DNA of 64,000 bases from Halomarinibacterium sp041392205 (GCA_041392205.1 JAWKMO010000007.1:1-64000), one strand, 5' to 3'; positions 1-8,076 are shown, counted from the stretch's first letter. Notes: generated by a model not told the origin, from the sequence alone. Program-made: numbers and translations.

Positions 1-479
1 GCATTATAGCGCTTATTGGAATTATGGTGAACGATGGATTAGTGCTAATTGGGAAATTCAATTCGTTTTTACGAGAAGGGTTAAAGTTTGAAGAAGCCCT
101 TTACGAAGCCGGTCGCGCCCGTTTTAGAGCTATTTTTTTAACCTCTTTAACTACCATAGCAGGAATTGCCCCCTTATTGCTGGAAAAAAGCAGGCAAGCA
201 CAATTTTTAAAACCCATGGCTATTTCTATTGCCTATGGAATTGGGATAGCGACCCTACTTACCCTTATTATTCTTCCCTTATTACTTTCAGTAACGAATG
301 AAACCAAAGCTAAAATGGCTTGGTTAAGAACGGGTGAAAACATTAAACGAGAAGATGTGGAACGGGCTATTAAAGAACAAAAAGAGGAAGAAGAATGGGA
401 GTTTTCTGAAGAAGCCAAAAGAAGATTTGAAGAACACCATGAAGAAGTTACAACCCAAAAAGAAATCCATGAGAGTTAG
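1..479 (+). CDS. RND efflux permease, C-terminal end (partial)
   Basis: The gene enters from the left edge; its reading frame is open from base 3 and stops at 477-479. The visible 158 residues contain the motif GIMVNDGLVLIGKFN and the stretch RARFRAIFLTSLTTIAGIAPLL, followed by a last hydrophobic segment (YGIGIATLLTLIILPLLL). This is the usual C-terminal transmembrane end of AcrB/CzcA-family proton-driven exporters in the inner membrane. The cytoplasmic tail is long, charged and Glu/Lys-rich. The following gene encodes a TolC-type channel and overlaps the end, so the two belong to one tripartite pump operon. The substrate cannot be told from this fragment. Confidence 0.9.
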   Translation, partial: IIALIGIMVNDGLVLIGKFNSFLREGLKFEEALYEAGRARFRAIFLTSLTTIAGIAPLLLEKSRQAQFLKPMAISIAYGIGIATLLTLIILPLLLSVTNETKAKMAWLRTGENIKREDVERAIKEQKEEEEWEFSEEAKRRFEEHHEEVTTQKEIHES

Positions 480-1788
480 TATTTTCTTTTTTATGATCAC
501 CATTTTTGGTGGGGTAACCCATGCCCAAGATTGGGAGTTGTTAACTAAGCAACAGGCTGTTTCGGAAGTGTTAGAAAACAACTTTGGTGTCATAATTGCC
601 AAAAATAATCTTGCCATAGCCAATAATAACCAAGGCGTTTTAAACTCTGGTTTTCTTCCGTCCTTAACTGGAAACGCAGGGGCTAGTTACAATAAAGATG
701 ACCAAGAAGTAAGTTTTCAAGATGGCAGTACCAATACGGTTAATGGAGCAGAAACAAAGCGCTATAATGCATCTCTTAATCTTAACTATACGCTGTTTGA
801 CGGTTTGGGTAGATGGTATGATTACAAACGTTTAAAAGAAGAATACAATCTTTCAGAATTACAAGCTAGAGAAACCATTGAGACTACGTTATTACAACTT
901 TTTTCGGTGTATTTTGAAGTAGCACGCCTTTCAGAAAATGAAGAAGTATTAAAACAAACTTTTGAGAATACAAAAGAGCGCTTAAAACGGGCTCAATATG
1001 CTTTTGAATATGGACAAGTTAATAAATTAAATGTTTTAAATGCTGAAGTAGATCTTGTTACCGATAGTATTAATTTAATGAATGGGAGGCAACAACTTAT
1101 AAATGCAAAACGAGATTTAACCGTAGTTTTAAATTCAGATTTAGAGAGAACCTTTTTGGTGGATACCACGGTTGTATTTTTAGGAGCACTAAAAATAGAA
1201 GATTTTATTAAAAGCGCAGACACAAACAATGTGCGGTTACTACAAGCTCAAAAAAATTCAAAAATTAGCGATTATACTTATAAAGCTAACAAATCTATTT
1301 TTTTACCCACTGTAGGGTTAACAGGTTCTTATGGATGGAATGAGGGGCTGTTCCCTTCTACTAATTTTTTGGCTTCAAATATTACCACAGGGATATCTGC
1401 AGGGGTGAGTTTAACATGGAGCCTATTTGATGGCGGAAGAGGAATTACTTCTGTAAAAAATTCAAAAATACAATTGCAATCTCAAGAAATACTCTTAAAT
1501 CAAGTAAATGCTGAAATAAAAAGGGATATTGCTAATGCTCGTGGCAATTACCAAAATAGGTTGCAAATATTTAGACTTCAAGAACAAAATGTAACCACTG
1601 CTACAAACAATTATGAACGTTCTCTGGAACGATACAAATTAGGACAAATTCCTTCTGTGGAACTTCGTCAAGCTCAAATAAATCTCTTAAATGCTCAAAC
1701 CAGTAAGAATTTAGCTAAATATGAAGCGAAACTGGCAGAATTAGAAATTTTACAACTTACTGGGCAATTATTAAATGTAGATTTTTAA
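469..1788 (+). CDS. TolC-family outer-membrane efflux channel
   Basis: A 439-residue protein with an N-terminal signal peptide (MRVSIFFFMITIFGGVTHAQ). It has two repeated halves rich in long amphipathic helices, including FEYGQVNKLNVLNAEVDLV in the first half and ERYKLGQIPSVELRQAQ in the second. This is the pattern of OEP/TolC proteins, which form the outer-membrane and periplasmic tunnel of tripartite pumps. The start at 469 overlaps the pump gene by 11 bp; an in-frame ATG at 439 would add a Lys-rich 10 residues and is also possible. It would act with the upstream RND permease; the adaptor protein must lie outside the window. Confidence 0.9.
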   Translation: MRVSIFFFMITIFGGVTHAQDWELLTKQQAVSEVLENNFGVIIAKNNLAIANNNQGVLNSGFLPSLTGNAGASYNKDDQEVSFQDGSTNTVNGAETKRYNASLNLNYTLFDGLGRWYDYKRLKEEYNLSELQARETIETTLLQLFSVYFEVARLSENEEVLKQTFENTKERLKRAQYAFEYGQVNKLNVLNAEVDLVTDSINLMNGRQQLINAKRDLTVVLNSDLERTFLVDTTVVFLGALKIEDFIKSADTNNVRLLQAQKNSKISDYTYKANKSIFLPTVGLTGSYGWNEGLFPSTNFLASNITTGISAGVSLTWSLFDGGRGITSVKNSKIQLQSQEILLNQVNAEIKRDIANARGNYQNRLQIFRLQEQNVTTATNNYERSLERYKLGQIPSVELRQAQINLLNAQTSKNLAKYEAKLAELEILQLTGQLLNVDF

Positions 1789-1967
1789 TGGAAGAACACT
1801 TTTTTCAATGTCCGTATTGCTGGGAAGAAATCTCGATGTTAATAGATGCTTCTGTCTCTCAAACCTATGTTGAAGATTGTGAAGTTTGCTGTAATCCCAT
1901 TGAAGTAAGCGTAGCTTTTGATAATGGAATATTAACACATTTTGAAGCACTTAGTTTAGAGCAATAA
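1788..1967 (+). CDS. CPXCG-motif cysteine-rich small protein
   Basis: A 59-residue protein whose ATG overlaps the stop of the TolC-like gene (TAATG). It has a CPYC pair near the N-terminus and an EDCEVCCNPIEV stretch in the middle, the two Cys knuckles of the CPXCG cysteine-rich family, likely a small zinc ribbon. The function of this family is not known to me. The start overlap suggests cotranscription with the efflux genes. Confidence 0.85.
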   Translation: MEEHFFQCPYCWEEISMLIDASVSQTYVEDCEVCCNPIEVSVAFDNGILTHFEALSLEQ

Positions 1968-1982
1968 TTTTTCACTAATTTT

Positions 1983-2012
1983 TTGCGGAGTCTAAATTTC
2001 ATTGTATCTTTG
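1983..2012 (+). promoter_or_regulatory. Promoter of the initiator tRNA gene
   Basis: TTG at 1983-1985 and TATCTTTG at 2005-2012 are separated by 19 bp, matching the Bacteroidota pattern TTG-N17-23-TAnnTTTG. The tRNA starts 10 bp downstream of the -7 element. Confidence 0.75.
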
Positions 2013-2022
2013 CCGTCCACAT

Positions 2023-2095
<73 letters not shown>

Positions 2096-2099
2096 CTAG

Positions 2100-2141
2100 A
2101 AAAAAGCGTAACTAATTGAAAATAAATAGTTGCGCTTTTTT
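2100..2141 (+). terminator. Rho-independent terminator after tRNA-Met
   Basis: AAAAAGCG-AACTA and its complement TAGTT-CGCTTTTT form a long stem interrupted by one mismatch around a 12-nt loop, ending in a T run five bases after the tRNA. Confidence 0.8.
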
Positions 2142-2172
2142 ATTTGTACGGCTGCTGTATGGCAGATTGGTT

Positions 2173-2928
2173 TTAATCAAATTTAGGTTTAGGGTGAAAC
2201 ATTTTCTTTAAGTTATTCATATCTCTGATTCGCATTAAATTATATTGAAACCAGCATGAGCATCTTAGAGAATTGTTTTTATGTCTAACACCTCTATCTA
2301 CATCGCTAAACCCATTTTCTTTAACTACCTTACCCAATTCTTCAGATAAAAAGTTGAGTAGATATTTCTTTTCGTTTTTAAATGGTAAAATTAAATTAGG
2401 GTTGTCAATTACAAATTGTTTTATATGTGGTCTTAAAGCTAGTTTTCCTTGAACATCTTTAATTATTAGCATAGAACTAAAATCAGAGTATCTATTTCCC
2501 TTCTTATATTTTTCTGCAAATTCTTTTAAATCTGAAAAATACCAATCTTTTTCTGATTGATCTTTTCTCCAATATAAGGGATTTTTTTTTGTAATTCTTA
2601 TATGTTTTATTCTGTCAGATTTCAACAAATCTATATTGAATAAGAATAGAAACGGTCCGTATTTGTTTGCTCTTTTTAAAACTCGATGAATATCTATAAA
2701 GTCCAGAAAAATATCATCATATACATTAAACTCTTTATCATTGGCATCTGATATTTGTTTGGTCTGAAATAAGTTATTATCCTCAATATATTTTCGAGAC
2801 AGTAAGTTCTTTTCGTTTAAGAATGTTATTGATGTAGATACTGTATTTGCATGATATAAGTTTGCTACACCCATTTCTGTCAAGATTTTGTGTAATTCAA
2901 TTTTATCAAGATTGTATATAGAATCCAT
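2173..2928 (-). CDS. Uncharacterised protein, possible ADP-ribosyltransferase-like fold
   Basis: A 251-residue soluble protein with no signal peptide. Residues about 23-45 (LYHANTVSTSITFLNEKNLLSR) resemble the opening of DarT-like and other ADP-ribosyltransferase-like domains, in which a His lies close to a gain-of-loop LLSR segment. Two further blocks look conserved: VYDDIFLDFIDIHR and NKYGPFLFLFNIDLL. No catalytic Glu can be assigned by eye, so function is open. It stands alone on the minus strand at the tRNA-proximal end of the accessory segment, where toxin or phage-defence genes are common. Treat the ART idea as a weak hypothesis. Confidence 0.6.
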   Translation of the reverse strand: MDSIYNLDKIELHKILTEMGVANLYHANTVSTSITFLNEKNLLSRKYIEDNNLFQTKQISDANDKEFNVYDDIFLDFIDIHRVLKRANKYGPFLFLFNIDLLKSDRIKHIRITKKNPLYWRKDQSEKDWYFSDLKEFAEKYKKGNRYSDFSSMLIIKDVQGKLALRPHIKQFVIDNPNLILPFKNEKKYLLNFLSEELGKVVKENGFSDVDRGVRHKNNSLRCSCWFQYNLMRIRDMNNLKKMFHPKPKFD

Positions 2929-3051
2929 AATCTATTAATATTATAAACTATAAAAATAGTTTAAGTGTTTTAGGTTTTGCAATTATTAATAAAAAAGATT
3001 GTTTTCAGCTTTCACATTTTACATTTTTTGCATTGCCCAGTAAAATGAACA

Positions 3052-3087
3052 CTTTTACGCATTTTCTTTATGAAATGAATGTAAAAG
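3052..3087. repeat. Long imperfect inverted repeat in an intergenic region
   Basis: CTTTTAC at 3052-3058 pairs with GTAAAAG at 3081-3087, and CATTT/AAATG inside extends the stem. It lies between two divergent accessory genes, upstream of a possible -7 element TATTTTTA at 3112-3119. It could be an operator or an mRNA hairpin. Confidence 0.4.
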
Positions 3088-3135
3088 ATGTAAACGGCAG
3101 TTCGTTTTTTGTATTTTTAAAGAAAACTTGAATTT

Positions 3136-3333
3136 ATGGCATTTAATGTTGGTCAACAATTAATTTATACCTCTCCAAAAGGGAAGGAAATTCCTGTAAC
3201 TATTGTAAAACGTAAAGTAGATTATAAAGATGGCTTTATAGATGAGCCAAACTATAAAGGAAACTTTGTTCATTATGAAGGTAACGAAGGTATGGAATCG
3301 ATGTTTTGCAGTCATAAAGAATTAAGAGAATAA
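3136..3333 (+). CDS. Small uncharacterised protein (65 aa)
   Basis: A 65-residue acidic/basic mixed protein starting MAFNVGQQLIYTSPKGK, with a predicted small all-beta character and a single Cys near the end. I do not recognise the family. It ends 3 bp before the next gene, so the two are almost certainly cotranscribed and may work together. A TATTTTTA promoter-like element lies 17 bp upstream of the ATG. Confidence 0.6.
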   Translation: MAFNVGQQLIYTSPKGKEIPVTIVKRKVDYKDGFIDEPNYKGNFVHYEGNEGMESMFCSHKELRE

Positions 3334-3336
3334 TCA

Positions 3337-3807
3337 ATGAGTTCATTAACATTAGGTAAAGATTCTGCAAAAGATAAATACGAAGATTTTTTGAAGGATT
3401 ATTCAGAATACAAAAAAAATGGTGATTCAATCGAAAAAGCTTTGATTGTTGCTAATTCTGCTTGGCATTTAACCGAATGGGTATATAATGATAATGTTAA
3501 AGCTACATATTATCAAAATATAGGAGAGTTTAGAGAATCTCTATATCCAAAATGTCCTTCTCTAAAAATTATGCATGACATTACCACTGCATCAAAACAT
3601 AAGACTTTAAAAAGACCGAAAGCAAATCTGCATAACACTAGAAGGCATAAAGGTAATTTTTCAAGAGATTTTTCTAAAGATTTTGATATATCGTATTTAG
3701 AAATTGAACTAAAATCTGGAGAAAAACTTGATTTTGAAGATGAAATAGATAAGCTTAAAATTTTCTGGGATGATTTTTTTAAAGCTAATCAAAACAGTAA
3801 TGCATAA
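3337..3807 (+). CDS. Uncharacterised protein with a SKH motif (156 aa)
   Basis: A mostly helical 156-residue protein. The blocks ANSAWHLTEWVYND and CPSLKIMHDITTASKH recall a group of helical hypothetical proteins found in accessory regions, some grouped with HEPN-like folds; no R-x4-6-H HEPN catalytic motif is evident. The second half is basic (RRHKGNFSRDF) and could contact nucleic acid. It follows the 65-residue gene by 3 bp, an arrangement seen in toxin-antitoxin pairs, but nothing in either protein proves that role. Confidence 0.6.
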   Translation: MSSLTLGKDSAKDKYEDFLKDYSEYKKNGDSIEKALIVANSAWHLTEWVYNDNVKATYYQNIGEFRESLYPKCPSLKIMHDITTASKHKTLKRPKANLHNTRRHKGNFSRDFSKDFDISYLEIELKSGEKLDFEDEIDKLKIFWDDFFKANQNSNA

Positions 3808-3886
3808 ATCAATGCTTTTCTAAATAACTACAACTGCTCAATCTAATTCACGTTAATTTTTCACGTATAATAGAGCAATTTCTATT

Positions 3887-4369
3887 TTAATTTTCTCTGG
3901 TCTTATTTAAAACATCTTTTATAATATTAGAAAGTGGTATATTAATATGGGGTTCATTTTTATAAACACTATTATTCCATTGATTTAAAGAAGTAGTATC
4001 GTGAAAAGTATATGTGGAATCATAGAATATTAGAATAAACAGACTATATTTCCCTTCAATAGAAAGTAAAATTTCTTCATAAAAGGAACGATTTATATAA
4101 TTAGCCCTATCAATTAATCCTTTTTGACCAATTTCAAATAAATTTCTTTTTAGAGTTTTAATCTTTTTTAAAGAGAATCCTATCTCTCTTAATATTACTA
4201 TTAGGTTAAGCCAAATCAATTCAAATCCATTAAAAGTTCTCCATTCATTGTTGGAGGGTCTTTCACTTATTAAAAGACCTTGTTCATCATAATGATTCAA
4301 GGCTCTGTAAGACAAAGAAATGTCTTTTTTATTAAACTTGTATTCTGATAATTGGTCTTTAATATTCAC
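3887..4369 (-). CDS. MerR-like transcriptional regulator
   Basis: A 160-residue protein. Residues about 18-75 (SYRALNHYDEQGLL, then a short wing and GFELIWLNLIVILREIGFSLKKIKTL) match the winged helix-turn-helix of MerR proteins, preceded by a 16-residue extension. The C-terminal 80 residues are unlike the usual metal-binding or coiled-coil effector regions and have no Cys. It is transcribed divergently from the TIGR04255 gene with a 97-bp gap that holds a 7-6-7 dyad, so control of that neighbour and of itself is likely. Confidence 0.75.
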   Translation of the reverse strand: MNIKDQLSEYKFNKKDISLSYRALNHYDEQGLLISERPSNNEWRTFNGFELIWLNLIVILREIGFSLKKIKTLKRNLFEIGQKGLIDRANYINRSFYEEILLSIEGKYSLFILIFYDSTYTFHDTTSLNQWNNSVYKNEPHINIPLSNIIKDVLNKTREN

Positions 4370-4389
4370 ATTTAAATATAGTAGTGTAA

Positions 4390-4409
4390 ATTATACGTAA
4401 ATGTATAAT
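4390..4409. promoter_or_regulatory. Candidate MerR-type operator (perfect dyad)
   Basis: ATTATAC-GTAAAT-GTATAAT is a perfect 7-bp inverted repeat with a 6-bp spacer. It lies between the divergent MerR-like gene and the TIGR04255 gene. Its 20-bp length suits MerR operators, which usually span the spacer between promoter elements. Confidence 0.5.
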
Positions 4410-4466
4410 ATTTAATTTATTATCTATTAATTTTGTAGTTGATTTTTAACTCATAAATTTCAAATT

Positions 4467-5204
4467 ATGCAAGAAGTTGAAATTAATTACTCAAATGCAC
4501 CTATCATATTGGCTATGATACAATTTAGGTTTAACGAAATAACTGATTTCAATAAAGAACAGATTAAACTCATCGCTGAAAAGATTAAGAAAAAGTATCC
4601 TATTATAAACGAAAGATTTATCCAAGGAATTATTGTAGATGATAATAAGAAACAAACTAGTGTCTCTTTGGATGAAAGAAAACTTGATGCAATTCAAGTT
4701 ATGTCAGAAAATAGAAAGGAATATTTTACAATTGCAAATAATAAATTTACTTTTCAGTCTCATGAAAAATATAGTGATTGGAATAGCTTTACTGAATTTG
4801 TAAAGGTGTTTTGGGGGCTATTTAGTGATTATTATAAAATTGATGAGATGAATGGAATATCACTTAGATACGTGAATAAGTTTAAGTTGCCCCTATCAAC
4901 AAAAGATATAACCAAATATTTTAATACATATTTACAAGATAATGAGAATACCCATACTATTCGAGAATTCCAATTTAAATACAATTCTTTTGATGAAGTT
5001 AATGGTTATAATGTTATAATTGGTCATGCGCTTGAAAGACCTATAGAAGATTACCTTCCATATATATATGATATTGATGTGATTTCATTACAAAATATTC
5101 AAAATAACAAGGATGTTTGGAGCAAATTTAATGAAATTAGAAATAAAAAGAATCATATATTTAACAATGGAATAACAGAAGAAGCTAAAAAATTAATTAG
5201 ATAA
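4467..5204 (+). CDS. TIGR04255-family protein
   Basis: A 245-residue protein. The opening NAPIILAMIQFRF, the central YSDWNSFTEFVKVFWGLF and the following SLRYVNKFKLPL are the landmarks of TIGR04255, a sporadically distributed family of unknown function often found in accessory DNA. No enzyme motif is visible. Its stop codon is followed after 2 bp by the next gene, and a third gene follows, forming a likely three-gene unit controlled by the divergent MerR-like protein. Confidence 0.75.
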   Translation: MQEVEINYSNAPIILAMIQFRFNEITDFNKEQIKLIAEKIKKKYPIINERFIQGIIVDDNKKQTSVSLDERKLDAIQVMSENRKEYFTIANNKFTFQSHEKYSDWNSFTEFVKVFWGLFSDYYKIDEMNGISLRYVNKFKLPLSTKDITKYFNTYLQDNENTHTIREFQFKYNSFDEVNGYNVIIGHALERPIEDYLPYIYDIDVISLQNIQNNKDVWSKFNEIRNKKNHIFNNGITEEAKKLIR

Positions 5205-5206
5205 AT

Positions 5207-5623
5207 ATGCCTTTTATTATTGATTTACCACCAGATTTTAAACAATTTGAAACTACCAAAATTGAATATTATTATGACCAAGGACAGAAAGTTGTACCTG
5301 AAATAAATTTCAAAAGTGCTATACTTAACGATGATTTGTTTAAGGAAGTCTATCTTAAAGACAAGTTTGAAAACCTCTATTCAACTTGGGAAAGGAATAC
5401 AAAATATAAATCTTCTATTGCTGCTATAATAGAAGATGATAATTTTCAAGAAATAATTAATATGGGGGAAGATGCAATTCCTTTAATTATTGATGAAATA
5501 GAAAGAAAACCAAGCGTTTTAGTTTGGGCATTAAATATAATTACTGGAAAATCATTAACTTCTGTTGGGCGTTCGACTGTCGAGGATATATGTAAAAGAT
5601 GGGTCAAATATTATAGGGGGTGA
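5207..5623 (+). CDS. Uncharacterised protein downstream of TIGR04255 gene (138 aa)
   Basis: A 138-residue soluble protein. The C-terminal half (NFQEIINMGEDAIPLIIDEIE, then WALNIITGKSL and KRWVKYYRG) resembles a HEAT-like or short helical repeat module often seen beside accessory genes. I know no function for it. The 2-bp spacing after the TIGR04255 gene indicates translational coupling and a shared role. Confidence 0.65.
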   Translation: MPFIIDLPPDFKQFETTKIEYYYDQGQKVVPEINFKSAILNDDLFKEVYLKDKFENLYSTWERNTKYKSSIAAIIEDDNFQEIINMGEDAIPLIIDEIERKPSVLVWALNIITGKSLTSVGRSTVEDICKRWVKYYRG

Positions 5624-5650
5624 CAGTGAAAATTAATTTTTTTTTGAAAT

Positions 5651-6145
5651 TTGCTAAATACCTCTCAAAATAGAAGTGATGTTATAAAGGATTTTCCATT
5701 ATTAATGGAAGATTCAAATTTTGAAATTGTGGATTCTAGTCCAAATTACAATTGTATTGCGTGGGCTGCAAATGTTACTGATATGTGGTGGGATAAACTG
5801 CCAATAAATTTGAGACCAGCTATTCGATTTGATGGGGTTAAAGTTGACTGGCCATTTAATGCGCCTGATGAATTTTCAACAAAGGCTCTACTACATATTT
5901 TTACATCTTTGAAATTTGAAGTTTGTTCAAATGGTGATTATGAAGCTGGATTCAAAAAAGTTGTGATTTATGAAAAAAATGGTGCTGCAACTCATATGGC
6001 TAGACAATTAACAAATGGAATAAATAAAGGCATATGGAGTAGTAAGTTGGGTAGTAGTTATAGAGTACTTCATAGTACTCCAGAAAATCTAATTTCAATT
6101 CATTATGGGGAGCCAAAAATATACTTGAAAAAGTCTATGAATTAG
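5651..6145 (+). CDS. DUF7689-like protein (TTG start uncertain)
   Basis: A 164-residue protein. YNCIAWAANVTDMWW near residue 35, KVVIYEKNGAATHMARQL near 110 and GIWSSKLG near 130 are the conserved Cys, His and SKLG blocks of the DUF7689 family. The Cys and His could form a papain-like pair, but that is inference. No ATG precedes the conserved region: the frame opens with TTG at 5651 just after a stop at 5645. A GTG at 5628 in another frame runs into a run of nine T, so a small indel in that run could have moved the start. Confidence 0.65.
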   Translation: MLNTSQNRSDVIKDFPLLMEDSNFEIVDSSPNYNCIAWAANVTDMWWDKLPINLRPAIRFDGVKVDWPFNAPDEFSTKALLHIFTSLKFEVCSNGDYEAGFKKVVIYEKNGAATHMARQLTNGINKGIWSSKLGSSYRVLHSTPENLISIHYGEPKIYLKKSMN

Positions 6146-6153
6146 TTATGAAA

Positions 6154-6179
6154 AAAGCGGCTAAATTAATAACCGCTTT
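6154..6179 (+). terminator. Hairpin after the DUF7689-like gene
   Basis: AAAGCGG at 6154-6160 pairs with CCGCTTT at 6173-6179. No strong T run follows, so termination would be moderate. Confidence 0.5.
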
Positions 6180-6256
6180 CTACCAAACTCTAAGAATACT
6201 AATCAATGACAACGACTAGTGCCTTAAGTTCATTTTATAAGAATTAATATAAAAGT

Positions 6257-6269
6257 AGTCCAGTTCCCG
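6257..6269 (+). repeat. Second copy of the 13-bp tRNA-Met 3' segment (candidate attR)
   Basis: AGTCCAGTTCCCG is identical to 2080-2092 of the tRNA gene. To its right, CCTTGA-GAAA-TC plus AAAAGG and a T7 run (about 6283-6307) look like a tRNA-type terminator, as expected if the original end of the tRNA transcription unit lay here before insertion. Confidence 0.5.
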
Positions 6270-6421
6270 AGTTATCACAAAGCTCCTTGAGAAATCAAAA
6301 GGTTTTTTTATTTCATAAACGTTAATATGTCCCAATCTTTTGCAAAGTATTTATTAAAAGGAGCTTTCCCTCATTAAAAAAGGCGTACATTTAAGCATAT
6401 TAACTTATAAAACAAGTAGTT

Positions 6422-6589
6422 ATGAGAAGTTTACTTTGGCTTGTAGCCGTAATTTGTATTATCATTTGGGTGCTTGGATTTTTCGGCATAGTGGCTGGAA
6501 TAGGAACTGGGAAATTAATCCATGTCTTATTAGTAATTGCCATAATAGCCATTCTTTACAACATTATTTCGGGTAGAAAACCTTTATAA
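6422..6589 (+). CDS. Lmo0937-family (DUF5670) small membrane protein
   Basis: A 55-residue protein with two hydrophobic segments: MRSLLWLVAVICIIIWVLGF and LIHVLLVIAIIAILYNII, separated by a Gly-rich turn. This order and the final basic tail match the short Lmo0937/DUF5670 membrane family, of unknown function and in some bacteria linked to envelope stress. It stands alone, 115 bp before era. Confidence 0.8.
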   Translation: MRSLLWLVAVICIIIWVLGFFGIVAGIGTGKLIHVLLVIAIIAILYNIISGRKPL

Positions 6590-6681
6590 ACATTTCTACA
6601 TAAACAATTAGTAGTCATTTTTTTTTGGCTACTTTTTTTTAAATAAATAAAATTACCTCCAGTACAACCCTTGTAATACCC

Positions 6682-6689
6682 TACCTTTG
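6682..6689 (+). promoter_or_regulatory. -7 element of the era promoter
   Basis: TACCTTTG, 14 bp before the era ATG, matches the Bacteroidota -7 consensus TAnnTTTG. No TTG lies at the expected -33 distance. Confidence 0.55.
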
Positions 6690-6703
6690 CAAAAAAAAGT
6701 TTT

Positions 6704-7585
6704 ATGGCTCATAAAGCGGGATTTGTAAATATTATTGGAAACCCCAATGTTGGTAAAAGTACTTTAATGAATGCCTTTGTAGGGGAACGCCTTTCTATTA
6801 TTACCAGTAAAGCACAAACCACCCGTCACCGTATTTTGGGTATTGTAAATGGCGAAGATTTTCAAGTAGTCTTAAGTGATACTCCCGGGATTATAAAACC
6901 TGCCTACGAACTGCAAACCAGTATGATGGAGTTTGTAAAGTCTGCCTTTGATGATGCCGATGTGCTTTTATACATTGTAGAACTAGGTGAAAAAGAGTTA
7001 AAAGACGAAGCTTTTTTTGAGCGAATTAAAAGTGCCAAAATCCCTGTATTATTATTGCTCAATAAAATTGATACCGGTAATGAAGAAACCCTAGTTGAAG
7101 CGGTAAAACACTGGCAGGAAAAAGTGCCCAATGCCGAGGTTTTTGCCATTTCTGCTTTGCAAAATTTTGGTGTTCAACAAGTGTTTCAGCGTATTTTGGA
7201 ATTGTTGCCAGTGTCCCCCCCGTTTTACCCTAAAGATCAATTAACCGATAAGCCCGAACGCTTTTTTGTGAATGAAACCATTCGAGAAAAAATATTAATC
7301 CAATACAAAAAGGAGATTCCGTATGCCGTGGAAATAGAAACGGAGGAATTTATGGAAGACGAAAAAATGATTCGTATTCGTGCTATCATTATGGTAGAAC
7401 GAGAATCTCAAAAAGGCATTATTATTGGACACAAGGGGACTCCGTTAAAGTGGGTGGGTATTGAAGCTCGAAAGGAGCTGGAAAAATTCTTCGGAAAACA
7501 TATTCACCTAGAATTATATGTAAAAGTGAATAAAAACTGGCGTAGTAACCAAAACCAATTAAAACGTTTTGGGTATAATAACTAA
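6704..7585 (+). CDS. era: GTPase Era
   Basis: A 293-residue protein of normal Era length. The GTPase domain has GNPNVGKST (residues 12-20), SDTPG near 59 and NKID near 121. The C-terminal third is a KH RNA-binding domain with GIIIGHKGTPLKWVGIEARKELEKFF split across its core. Era binds the 3' end of 16S rRNA and assists 30S subunit maturation. It has its own -7 element and overlaps the convergent downstream gene by 4 bp. The related GTPase der follows 570 bp further on. Confidence 0.97.
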   Translation: MAHKAGFVNIIGNPNVGKSTLMNAFVGERLSIITSKAQTTRHRILGIVNGEDFQVVLSDTPGIIKPAYELQTSMMEFVKSAFDDADVLLYIVELGEKELKDEAFFERIKSAKIPVLLLLNKIDTGNEETLVEAVKHWQEKVPNAEVFAISALQNFGVQQVFQRILELLPVSPPFYPKDQLTDKPERFFVNETIREKILIQYKKEIPYAVEIETEEFMEDEKMIRIRAIIMVERESQKGIIIGHKGTPLKWVGIEARKELEKFFGKHIHLELYVKVNKNWRSNQNQLKRFGYNN

Positions 7586-8076
7586 AGCTGAAGCGTTTTT
7601 TTCATAAACCCATACAGTTTTAGCATTTCTTTTTTACCGGCTTGTTTGCCCATTCTACCTGCCATATAGAGCATAAACCACACTACCACCATAAGTCCCA
7701 TTAATACTAATGGCAGAAGATAGGGAGTATCTAAGGACGCATTGGTATATGCCCAAATACCAAAGCCTATAAAGAGTGAAGCCACGGCAAAGTGGAAAAA
7801 CATAAACATAGTCCATACTGCAGGTTTGGGACCAAAAAGACCTTTAAGGGAAGTCTTTCCTTCTTCAAAACAAGCAATTTCTAAATCCAATTGAGGCGAC
7901 CAAAAATGCTGTTTGTGTTTGGGTATTTTTAAAAAAACATGCTGGTCTACAAGAGTAATTACAATGTCTTCGGTATTATTTTTAACTCTTTCAAAAGCGT
8001 TTAGGGCATCCTCTGGATTACCTTCCAAAGAAAATTGAAACCGAGGACGTAATACAATTTCTTCACCTAATTCCAT
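7582..8076 (-). CDS. Uncharacterised membrane protein (164 aa)
   Basis: The N-terminal 85 residues are soluble and acidic (ELGEEIVLRPRFQFSLEGNP). Two hydrophobic helices follow at about 88-108 (MFMFFHFAVASLFIGFGIWAY) and 117-140 (YLLPLVLMGLMVVVWFMLYM), then a basic tail of about 25 residues. I do not recognise a named family. It is wedged between era and der in the opposite direction, overlapping the end of era by 4 bp. Confidence 0.75.
   Translation of the reverse strand: MELGEEIVLRPRFQFSLEGNPEDALNAFERVKNNTEDIVITLVDQHVFLKIPKHKQHFWSPQLDLEIACFEEGKTSLKGLFGPKPAVWTMFMFFHFAVASLFIGFGIWAYTNASLDTPYLLPLVLMGLMVVVWFMLYMAGRMGKQAGKKEMLKLYGFMKKTLQL

Larger units (their letters stand above)
2096..6269. mobile_element. 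Candidate decayed integrative element next to tRNA-Met
   Basis: The segment between the two 13-bp tRNA-derived direct repeats carries seven mostly uncharacterised genes. It is visibly more AT-rich than the housekeeping genes on either side, and mixed strands and loose spacing fit accessory DNA. No integrase, transposase or conjugation gene is present, so it would be a remnant or a satellite mobilised in trans. The assignment rests on the repeat and the gene content, and is an inference. Confidence 0.45.

Noticed and set aside
334..468. Upstream extension of the TolC-like gene to an ATG at 334
   Set aside because: It would overlap the pump gene by about 145 bp and place a long Lys-rich stretch before an evident signal peptide; starts at 469 or 439 are better.
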